Assembly (NCBI GenBank): GCA_037447655.1
Contig: JBBHKE010000709.1
Coordinates: 12,501-76,500, forward strand
From: Zygnema cylindricum
Taxonomy: Eukaryota > Streptophyta > Zygnematophyceae > Zygnematales > Zygnemataceae
Direction: 5' to 3'
Length of the DNA: 64,000 nt
The notes under the pieces are model-generated. The model worked only from the letters and a program-made list of their open reading frames with translations. It was not told the origin of the DNA and did not search any database. A program made the translations under genes and the position numbers. This document shows positions 55,153-64,000 of the stretch, piece by piece. Every line of letters begins with the position of its first letter. Within the stretch, counting starts at the first letter, position 1.

Positions 55153-56020
55153 ACTGACCCCACTTGCAATAACGACTCCCAAAACCACCGGAACCAATGA
55201 CAAATATGTGAGCCAGCTCTCCTTCTTCATAGTGATGATGTAAGCGAAGGCCGCTGTAAAAAAAGGAGTCGTGGCTCCGACCGCCTGGTTGAAAGAGACG
55301 GGAAGATAACCGAGGGAAATATTTCCCGTTACGACCGAAAAACAGAAAATTACACTGAGGGCGGAAATTTTTAGGAATTGGCTCCGAGATCGGATTGGCT
55401 GAAACGGAAGCGGAAACGGAAACGGAGTGGAAATGGAACAGAGAAGGAAACGGAAACGGAAACGGGAAAAAACAGAAAGGGAAAAAAGATGATGGGTTAG
55501 TGGCAAGAAAATGGGAAATGGGAAATAGGAAATGGGAAATGCAGTAAACAATGGGAAGTTTGGATCAGATGGCTGAAAGGAAGCGGAAACGGAAACAGAA
55601 ATGGACGTGGAAACGGAGACAGAAAGGTATCAAAAATGATGGGTGAGTGGCAACAAATAAAATAAAATGAAGGGTTGGTGAGAAAAAAAGGGTTGATCAA
55701 GTAAAAGATTTTGGATCGAGGAGCTTCGAATCAGAGGGAAGGGATGAGAATGGGAGGTGATAAAATGGATTTAGGGAAAGGAAAAAGGGGTAGAGGGAGA
55801 AGGAAGAGAAAGAATAAAACAGATTAAGTGGACCTTAGGGGCAATGTGGGATGCAAGTTGTTGTAAATGAGAAAAAAGGGAATCAGAAAGCAAAATTTAA
55901 GGCGAGGGGGTAGAGCGAGAGGGGAGGAGAGAAGATCCAGTCAGTCTTTTTCAAGCTCTTCCATCTAACCTCAATGTAATAGGGGAAAAGAGTACAAAAA
56001 TAGTGGGAAGAGGATATACG

Positions 56021-56099
<79 letters not shown>

Positions 56100-56374
56100 G
56101 AGAGAGAAAGAGAGAGAGAGAGAGGGAGGCAGGAGGTACAAGAATGGAGAGAACCAAAGAAAAAAAATGGAGAGGATAAAAAACCCCAAATACTTACATA
56201 CCCAAAGAATTTATCTATCGAAAAAAATAAAAAAAAACAAAAAAAATCTTAAAAATAACAGCCTGAAAAAAGGGTATAAAAACAATCAGCCTTTCTCCTC
56301 ACTCAAGAAATACCCACAAGTAAAAAGTATAAAAAATTATAAACAAAAACAGAAAAAAATAGAAACAAAATTAG

Positions 56375-56408
<34 letters not shown>

Positions 56409-57162
56409 GAAAATATATATATAGAAGAAAAAAAAGCAAATCCATCAGAAGAGGCACCAACTAAAAGAAAAAAAAAAACATCTACCTGCAAAGGCACCAT
56501 CTTCATTCAGACTATGACCACATAAATGAATAAAAAAAAATGGACTACCCCCAAAAAAAACCCAACCCATCTAAAAAAAAAAAAAAAAAAACCACCCTAA
56601 AAATTCATAAAACAAATAAATGAATAAATAAAATAATAATAATAAAAAAAGGAAAAACCAAGCTTCACCGCAGGCTATGACCACATAACTGAATAAAGCA
56701 CCAAAAAAAAAATTAAAAAAAAATTGAAAAAACTCCCCACCTAACTTATAATTAGAAAAAACAAAAATATTAGAAAAAACGAAAAAAATAGAAAAGACAA
56801 AAAAAAAATAGGAAAGAAAAATAGAAAAAAACCAAATAAATCCTTACCTGCAAAGGGACCACCTTCATCCAGGCTATGGCCACATAACTGAACAGAGCAC
56901 AGGCCATCATGTGACACATAGTCAAAAAAATAGGATATTTGAACCCAAAAAAACTCAAAAGGTATTTATTTAATAAAAGGACTCCAATATTAGAGAAATA
57001 CCATCCGATTATAATACCTAAAGTAGCCATATTACTCGAAATTTTGGGAGCAGTCACCATATTTTCTTCTTTAGGGTCTTTAAAAATAGAAAAAGAAGGC
57101 TGATCTAGTAAATAATCTCCGCGAGGTGATTTCCTTTTGTTTGGGAAACTCCCGCTAGCCAT
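52166..57162 (-). CDS. Nucleotide-sugar/triose-phosphate translocator-like protein, one exon missing
   Basis: A member of the drug/metabolite transporter superfamily, close to the plant probable sugar-phosphate translocators of the At3g11320/At5g05820 type (Golgi/secretory antiporters). Exons (minus): 57162-56848 (105 codons), 55398-55159 (80), 54638-54535, 53076-52848, and a last one about 52248-52166. Phases agree for exons 1-4. Motifs: [95 protein letters not shown] and [16 protein letters not shown]. After LTLQ relatives have about 35 residues (GNAKG...) before the VVAYSE tail. No coding match for them exists between 52248 and 52848, while the tail ([13 protein letters not shown]) is present. 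The protein would lose about one and a half of roughly ten membrane helices. This means a pseudogene, a misassembly or an unusual isoform. The N-terminus is about 45 residues longer than usual. Confidence 0.85.
53090..53860. repeat. GAGT/GGGA purine tract in translocator intron 3
   Basis: (GAGTGA)n, (GGGA)n and (GA)n blocks follow each other, with GGGA repeats at 53635-53780. On the minus strand this gives a pyrimidine-rich run ending a few bases before the exon 4 acceptor at 53077. Confidence 0.9.
54393..54443 (-). repeat. Decayed copy of translocator exon 3 end with its donor
   Basis: The + strand reads GGTTTATACCCATCCACAGA and continues to CTTCAAAG. It matches the exon 3/intron junction at about 54527-54578 (TTTATACCCATCTGAAGAAA ... 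TTTTAAAG) with about a dozen substitutions. It lies about 135 bp inside the intron. Confidence 0.8.
54850..55151. repeat. GA/GGAGA microsatellite in translocator intron 2
   Basis: A purine tract on the + strand ending in (GA)n at 55098-55150, immediately next to the donor of exon 2 at 55158. Confidence 0.9.
56018..56127. repeat. (GA)n microsatellite in translocator intron 1
   Basis: An almost pure GA run of about 100 bp. Confidence 0.95.
56481..56702 (-). repeat. Two decayed copies of translocator exon 1 end
   Basis: 56481-56530 (CTACCTGCAAAGGCACCATC ... ACCACATAAATGAATA) and 56663-56702 (CTTCACCGCAGGCTATGACC ... AACTGAATAAAGCACC) both match the exon 1 end and donor at 56845-56900 (TTACCTGCAAAGGGACCACC ... 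GCCACATAACTGAACAGAGC). The first keeps a GT donor (CAG followed by GTAGAT on the minus strand). Confidence 0.85.
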
Positions 57163-58959
57163 AAATTGTGTTACCCATGCAAGCTATTATTAACATGCTA
57201 CAATAAATATTGTTTTAAAGGGATAGAGAAGCGGGCAAATTGAGGGAGAGAAAAGAGAGGACAATGTGGGCTAGATCGCATCAGAATCTGAAAGAATGTG
57301 ATTTTTAAGACGCGATTAAAAGGGATCTGGAAAAGTGGGATACCGAGAGGAAGAAAAGAGGAAGGGAACGCAAAAAAAATGAGGCAAAATGGTTGAAATT
57401 TGAGAAAGTTATGGCTCTACTTGGGCGGGAACTGGTCTTTTTTGGAGGGTGAAGATTTGGATCCAGGGATGGAAGAGTGGAGCCGCACAATTTAAAACTG
57501 TTTCATGCCACGTCACTTGTTCCATGTGCAGTCCCGTAATTGTGTCACGTGACTACAAAGTTTGAGCTGCTGTACGGAATCGCAATACGGAGTCGGCGCA
57601 CGCGCATTTCTAGTGACGTAACGTACGACTGTTTGTACGGAGATTTACCTGGCAGTCCGAAAGTTTACTTTTGAAATGACAAATCGTATGAAACTCAGCA
57701 AGATGAGACAGGAAACTGCGACATGTGAACCATAGGTTTAACGTGCGCACTTAATTTTACTGGGATTTTCGTGCGAGCAAAAAACTTTAAAGTATGCGTA
57801 CAGTACGCGTATAGCAATGAACTGCAATCGAGCAAACCATATCTTTGGCGTCAATTTGTCTGACGTCAGAGCTACGTAAATCTCATCGTCATGCGCTTCA
57901 AAATGTCGGTACGGAATCTGGCGAAACTATGGTTCCGCACTCTATTTGAGTATTATATTAATTTAATCCGTTAGAATTAGAAATATCGGCGGCTGACATT
58001 GGTTATCTTAAATACTCATTTTATCTCCAGCAATTATATTATTTCATGTAAAAAATTGCGCATTTAATTCTGGCATTTGATTCTATATCTATCAGTGAGC
58101 ATTTCAAGTTTTCAACTCTATATTTTAAACTTGCCTTTTCTGAAAATACATACTATACGGGAAAATTTTGTGCGTAACTCTATAATAAACGTATTTTATG
58201 CATACTAAACATGCGTACTGTTTTCTAGATTAGACCTCTGATGTGAACATGGAAAAGTACAGTTGTGTAATAGAGCAGACCACGCTAATTTTAGATAAAT
58301 ATCTTCCTAACATGGTATATAAATAATGTGATTTAAGTGGTTTTTGCTGTCGCTCATGTCTGTGGAGCATATGCGGCCACGTGTACGTATTCATATGAGA
58401 GTCTATTTGGTACGGCCTGGTCGATAACAATTCCTTAAACCTATGTGACGTGACGTTCGACTCTTACGGTGACAGTTAAGGGAAGTAGATACGGGGAGTA
58501 CAGTAGTTAGGGTTTTCCGTGGGAAATCACAAAGACGCAATGCTTCTGTCGTATTCGAGCTGTCGCAAGTGGATCCTTATTTGTTTAATGTGAACGCGAA
58601 ACGTTAACGTTTCCGTATTGAGACCATTTTGGATCTCATTTTGTTTGTTTTGGAATCAACATCTTGACACTTTGAGATAACAGCCAATGAGAACAAAGCA
58701 AACATTGAATACAGGTGACATTCTTGTCACATGGAGTCCTAACTAGCGTCAAATTGAAAAATATTACGGTCAACTGTGTAGTTGGTACATAAAGCAGGTG
58801 AAAATGACACCATAGATTGTTGACGTACAAGAAAACAAATGACATGATCGACCGCTCGCTGTGTGAACACAAACGAAAACCCTAAAAAACATAAAATAGT
58901 ACGGATGCATAATCCGTACATCCATAATTAAAGCAGATCTCGGCGGTTGAAGACTTTGG
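57163..58959. other. Upstream region of the translocator and intergenic DNA
   Basis: No gene is seen. The first 300 bp upstream of 57162 would hold the translocator promoter; no motif is claimed. Confidence 0.4.
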
Positions 58960-59182
58960 TACAACCGCGTATTGTTGTTAACGTCACAAAATTATTAGTG
59001 TGGTGTTCATATTGGTACTATTACTTCCGATTCAGTTTTTAATGACGTGGCTGGTTTTGGGCCGTTGAATAAATTGGTGTAAATAAAAAATAATTAGAAT
59101 CAATCACACTATTTGAATTTATAATAGTGAAATTTAGAAGCACCGATGTAGTGCCATTGCGCTAATAACGATACACGGTGTA
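58960..59182. mobile_element. Mariner-like short family B MITE, decayed
   Basis: TACAACCGCGTATTGTTGTTA to CTAATAACGATACACGGTGTA. The interior (CACACTATTTGAATTT) is as in the family, with many substitutions. Confidence 0.65.
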
Positions 59183-60144
59183 CCCTATTGGAAGTGCTAA
59201 AACAAACAAATAAAACGACAAAATATATACGATAAAAGTGTGACCATAGCAACCTTTCAGCACATTCAACCGACAAATTTCTCCGTTCCCATGGTACGGC
59301 ATCATTGAGAAGGTACGGCCGTTAACTGTTTCGTCGGAGTTTCCGCCCGAAGTCCTGAACAGTACAGTACAGTACTGTACGGTATAATGCTGTACAGTTC
59401 TATTGGAGGAAATTCTACATCGCGTGACGTGACAAACTGTTCTGTTTCAGTGTACGGTACCACTTTTTGCCAAACCGAATCTACCGTAAACAACTGTAGC
59501 ACCGTCATTGTCGGAATCAAGTAAACCGTCCGATTATTCCATCCTAACGGCCGCAATGACGGCTGTCGGAAGCCTCGAAAATTGTTTCACAACAAGTGAA
59601 GGATATCTTCCAGAAAAGCGATCGGCTTTTTAATGACCACACGTGTAAGTATCTGAGAGGATGCCTTTTGGTCCTTATGCGAGCATATCAAGGATGATTG
59701 GATGAACCTTCCCAGCTACAGTTGGTTGAGGAAATCAGTACATAGAGAATGAAAAAATCGGGAGTATCTGTGGAAGAATCTCATATTTTTTGCGGTATCT
59801 GTACGGCATTTTCGAGGTCTGATGCGATATAGACTTTGGCTCCCTCGCGGGATGTCACGCGGCTGCTGTCACTTCTAGCCAATTATCAATCGCGTCATGT
59901 GTGCCCGTTTAATTTGAACCGTTGGATTTTCTAGATTTCTGTTACGGCTAATCGCGACCGGCGTCATGAGGACCAGCTGAAACATCGTCATAGATCGCAC
60001 TGAAAGCTCCGCCTGTTCCACTGTCCTGTAAAGGAGTCGTATTCATATGCAACGCTCGTTTCCATTTTTAGTACTATACAATACACCAGGAATCGCTATT
60101 AACGAAGAGATTTTATTAGGGGAGGGAAAAAAAATATGGTGAAC
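59183..60144. other. Intergenic, no gene seen
   Basis: A GTAC cluster at 59359-59400 and a family B terminus fragment at about 60081-60105 (TACACCAGGAATCGCTATTA). Confidence 0.45.
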
Positions 60145-60678
60145 TACACCGCCAATCGTTATTAGCGTGCAAGTTTTTTTAGCGTATAAAAATAATTACC
60201 GTGGTGAACGCTATTTAAGAATTTGAAAATTTTGGAAAAAATCATACATTCTAATTGTTTGGTTATGGTAATTTGGATCTTTGAAAAAAAAAATGTCGGT
60301 CGCAAACATGCTTACACTACTATAGGTCTCCGTACAAAATTTGACAAATCGTACACAAATCGTACATTCACACGGTCGAAACGTGGCTGTCGGACGAATA
60401 TGTGGGAACGGGATTTTTTACGACCTGGTTGTTTTTACGCACATTCTCATGCGTCCGCGGTTACTAAAACTAATTTATTGTACTTTTTAAGTTAAAAAGG
60501 TACATTTATGTACGGTATGACATTGACCGTACACCACTCTATTTAAGAGACAACGTACTGAAAATAACCCTAAATAGAATAAAGAAAAAAATAGAATGAA
60601 CTACACTAATGGAAAATAAAAAAAAAAAAAAGCGGGACGGAATTAGCGTACACAACGCTAATAACGATTGGCGGTGTA
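60145..60678. mobile_element. Mariner-like family B element, long form
   Basis: TACACCGCCAATCGTTATTAG to CTAATAACGATTGGCGGTGTA, 534 bp; no transposase frame. Confidence 0.85.
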
Positions 60679-60884
60679 ACGCCAACAAAGCAGTATTACT
60701 AATAATAAGTTAATAACATACATTTACAATACTGTACAGTACGTAGTTTGGATACACATTACCATAGCATGTCCACGAAGCTGATTTCCACTCTAAAAAC
60801 GATACAAATCCTCCAATCAGACAAAACGTATCTTTTTACGTGACTGTGACGTATTTTGGCGTCAGCTACTCCCGTCATACACAC

Positions 60885-62348
60885 TACACCGCCAATCGCT
60901 ATTAGCGTAGAAGTTTCTTTAGCGTACATGAAAAATTACCGTGGTTTACGCTAATTAAGAATTTGAAAATTTTGAAAAAAAACATACATTCTAATTGTTT
61001 AATAATTCTAATTTGTAGTGTTGTGTATCAGTAAAAAACTTATCGCGATAACACCGATACCGATAGTTATCGGTAATCGAACGGTCAGAGGTTCCGATAT
61101 ATCGGTCTGGGACCAACAAATTCCATATCGGCGATAACTTAAAAAATATATAGTATGCATACAGTAGTACTTTATAACATACTGTATTATTTTATTGATT
61201 TTATATAGCGTGGCATGCCACGTATAGAAATCTGTTTCGTTACGGTTCAACTGCAATTTATTACGGCGAACGCGGCACATAAACATTGGCCGGTTAACTG
61301 AACAGAATTTTTACGGCGTCGTACAGAAATTTACTAGAAAACTGGTGAACATGGAACTGGAAAAGGACAACGGACACAAAAGTACAACGGACGCAATATA
61401 ACATTATGCGCGCCGCCGGAATCGAACGGACGACTTGGAATGAGAAAACACGAGCGGACGGGCCAGCGTGAGCGCCGGCATCCCGGAATGGCTCTTTTGG
61501 CAGCTTTTGCCAAAAAAGCCGACATATTGACACGTGGCAGGTCCCCAGTGGATCTTAAGGAATTAAGGGACAAAGCCATGGCGTCGGATGTGAAAGGTAC
61601 ATCGTTTTTATTGGATCCGTATCAAAATCGTACAGATTTCATGGCGGCTACGGTACTTTCTATGCTTGTACACGTCCGTAGAATAAGACGTACAGTTGAG
61701 TGTACAGACCGTACATTTATCTGTACGGTCCGTACAGTTATCGCCGATAATTATCGTTATCGGCATTATCGCCGATAAGTACCCGATATTATCGGCTACT
61801 TATCGGCGATAAGACCGATGTCGATATATCGTACCATATATCGATTATCGGATACCCGAAAAAAGGCCCATGTCGGTTATCGGCAAATCCTTACCGATAC
61901 ACAACACTACTAATTTGGATCTTTGAAATAAATAAATGTCGGTCGCAAACAGGCTTACACTAATATAGGTATTCGTACAAAATCTTAAAAATCGTACACA
62001 AATCGTACGTTCACACAGTCGAAACGTGGTTGCTGGACGAATATGTGCGAACTTGATATTTGACAACCCGATTTTATCCCCTTTTTAGACCGACATTCTC
62101 ATGCGTCCGTGGTTACTAACACTCATTAATTATACTTTTTCATTTAAAAAGGTACAATTTTGTATGGTCTGACACTGTTCGTACACCACACTAATTAAAT
62201 GATGACGTACTTCCGTTTTGTACGGTACTAAAAATTAAACCTAAATAGAGTAAAGAAAAAAATAGAATGAACTACGCTAATGGAGAATAAATAAAAAAAA
62301 GGCGGGACGCAATTAGCGTACACAACGCTAATAGCGATTAGCGGTGTA
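60885..62348. mobile_element. Mariner-like family B element carrying a nested hAT element
   Basis: TACACCGCCAATCGCTATTAG at the left, CTAATAGCGATTAGCGGTGTA at the right. Removing 61016-61909 and one 8-bp duplication leaves about 562 bp, close to the 534 bp of the neighbouring copy at 60145, with which it aligns across the junction (AATTTGGATCTTTGAAA). Confidence 0.88.
61016..61909. mobile_element. hAT-type element nested in a family B element
   Basis: TAGTGTTGTGTATC and its inverse GATACACAACACTA; the target CTAATTTG is duplicated exactly at 61008-61015 and 61910-61917. Subterminal zones carry many TATCGG/CCGATA words (61040-61130 and 61740-61885). A GC-richer core (about 61370-61680) has a 112-codon frame (61440-61778) with no recognisable family. 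Confidence 0.92.
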
Positions 62349-62619
62349 GTTAGTACATGCTGTACAGTCTCGGGTACAGTTTAGGTACGATTCCGCTGGT
62401 CTTTAGTATTATGAACCCAATCTGAGTGCGCTCTCCCGTGTCGACGCCGGTATCTGACACTTTCTATGTACTGATGAACGGAATTGCATGCAGTTATCGT
62501 ACGTAGTGGCATATTCCCATATCAAATCGCTAGCCTTGTCGCTACTGTACTGCTGCTAAAAAAAGCACGACGTCACCGTGTGTATACAAAATACTGTGGA
62601 TTGGTGGTATGTTGACTAA

Positions 62620-63410
62620 GGGTAACCTTCCCTCAGGCGTTCCCAGTAATTGTACGATCACGTTTATCGGCAGTAAAATTTGTAACAGCCTTCCATCAGG
62701 CCGTGCCAGTGAAGCTTAAATTGCTGACTTGTTAGATTGCGATTGGTACCACGTAGGATCTTGTTGAGCCACCCGGGAATAATCATGGGAATAATCATCA
62801 TTTTGAAAAGGACAAAATCGTTTCTAAGTATGTGTACGGATAGACGTCGATTAAAATATCTTAATAGCGTCACGCTAATGTACAATCTCAACGTTCTTAA
62901 GGTTGTCGTCGTACCACCGGCCACGAAAACCGTTGCAAAATTAAAGTTTGTACAAATGTCGAAGAATGTACCATTTTGTACGTGAATGCATTATCGCTGT
63001 ACCAACTTGATTGTGCACATTTATGAAGGAGGCGTGACAGGATGTCCGGTGACCAAGATTTTGTCGGCGAACAGGGTGGTTTTTTTGACGTCAAAAGGTA
63101 CACGCCATTTGCCACATGTAACTTTACAACTTCACCTCCGTCGTGGATTGACGCTGAATTTAGAAGTGGTCCAATACACGCGTCCTGTAATCGCTGACTC
63201 TCCTCCCGAGGACAGTCGGAGGAGACTAGCTAGGTACTGGAAACAAGGGGCGTTTGCGTCGAAAATTGAAAATCGGACGGTGGTATTTTTCGCCAAGAAG
63301 TCTGGAGAATCTCAACGAATTTTCAGTAAACATCTTTTGTAAAAAAAAAAACAGTACGGCCTAGTACGGAATGGTACTTTCTCCACTTTTCGCCTGATAG
63401 AAGGTTACCC
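62620..63410. mobile_element. PIF/Harbinger-like element with GGGTAACCTTC termini
   Basis: GGGTAACCTTCCCTCAGGCG at the left, CGCCTGATAGAAGGTTACCC at the right, TAA on both sides (62617-62619 and 63411-63413). Termini resemble those at 27729. The 118-codon frame 62986-63342 has no recognised domain. Confidence 0.85.
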
Positions 63411-63615
63411 TAATTGGTCTTCAATAAAGACTCGATTACAAAAATTTGAACAACTGGAAGTACGAGAAATTGCAGAACGTACAGTACACCGTACAGTGAA
63501 TCACTATTGATGTTAATATATTATAACACGTATAAGCTCCCTAAATCAAATCTAAAATATAATTGATAACCATGTACTATTTTTTATCTAGGCTAATATA
63601 GGTAATTATGTTTTT

Positions 63616-63725
63616 GGGCTAAGTTCCATCGGACGTTTCTGTAATCGTACGGCTAATTCTACAGACCGGGTTAATTGAGTCGATGTTCCATCACGAAGAC
63701 TCTGTAATCCACGTGTTATACATTG
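63616..63725. mobile_element. Partial relative of the 27729-28465 Harbinger-like element
   Basis: GGGCTAAGTTCCATCGGACG followed by CTACAGACCGGGTTAATTGA and CCATCACGAAGACTCTGTAA matches the inverse of 28365-28465. Similarity fades after about 63720 and the other end is not seen before the window ends. Confidence 0.65.
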
Positions 63726-64000
63726 AGTGGTACCACGTGGGTTTTTACTGGATACTCAAAATCTTTAAAAAATCTTCACACCGACAAATTTCATTTCAAA
63801 TCTTCACTTGCGTACTATGTACCTGCGTACCAAGTCATAATACGACAGAACTTTTGTACTTTCTGCAAACGTCAGTCTTTTACGCCAGCTCATTTTTTAG
63901 ATTTCCTATTTTCGAACATGACAAAAATCTTTTGCTGGAAATAGTGTGACGAAAGGAATTGCGCGACGAAGGACCGTTTCGAGATTACATTTTTAATTTT
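63726..64000. other. Intergenic to window end
   Basis: No gene is recognised; it may be the interior of the element beginning at 63616. Confidence 0.3.

Noticed and set aside
1-64000. tRNA or rRNA genes
   Set aside because: No cloverleaf or rRNA-like conserved segment was recognised on reading; a covariance-model scan would be needed to exclude small ones.

Overview
The window is nuclear DNA from a plant (streptophyte). The evidence is a plant-type cystathionine gamma-synthase split by long introns, a plasma-type KV/A/G nucleotide-sugar/triose-phosphate translocator relative, an ARM-repeat protein of the plant PUB-ARM type, Ty1/copia retrotransposons inside an intron, and dense families of small non-autonomous DNA transposons between the genes. 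The species cannot be named from the sequence. Two runs of ten Ns (9468-9477 and 23144-23153) are scaffold gaps and matter for the gene models.

Layout. 1-5600: intergenic, with small transposons, a perfect 134-bp direct repeat flanking a transposon-like insert, then AT-repeat and GA-rich tracts. 5679-9085 (+): a low-complexity protein rich in Asn/Gln, Ser/Pro and Glu/Arg, apparently cut off at the first gap. 9880-25489 (+): seven exons of cystathionine gamma-synthase (methionine synthesis). Its 5' end is missing at the same gap, exon 3 carries a frame break, and its last intron (about 11.9 kb) holds two tandem copia elements. 25490-36000: intergenic and almost paved with transposons of four terminal-repeat families, some nested. 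37434-40658 (+): an intronless 1074-residue ARM protein with two similar ARM blocks. 42479-45466 (-): a small three-exon, bacterial-like family I inorganic pyrophosphatase, with a Harbinger-like transposon in its first intron. 46980-50200: intergenic with more transposons. 52166-57162 (-): the translocator, in five recognisable exons but lacking the exon that should encode the conserved GNAKG region; two of its introns carry decayed copies of the preceding exon end. 57163-64000: intergenic, including a hAT element nested in a mariner-like element with a perfect 8-bp target duplication.

The four or five host genes have unrelated roles and share no obvious pathway. I found no new multi-gene system. 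The most informative content is structural: the gap-truncated gene pair, the broken synthase, the missing translocator exon, duplicated splice-donor segments, and an unusually readable record of transposon insertion (8-bp duplications for hAT-type, TTA/TAA for Harbinger-type, TA for mariner-type families).
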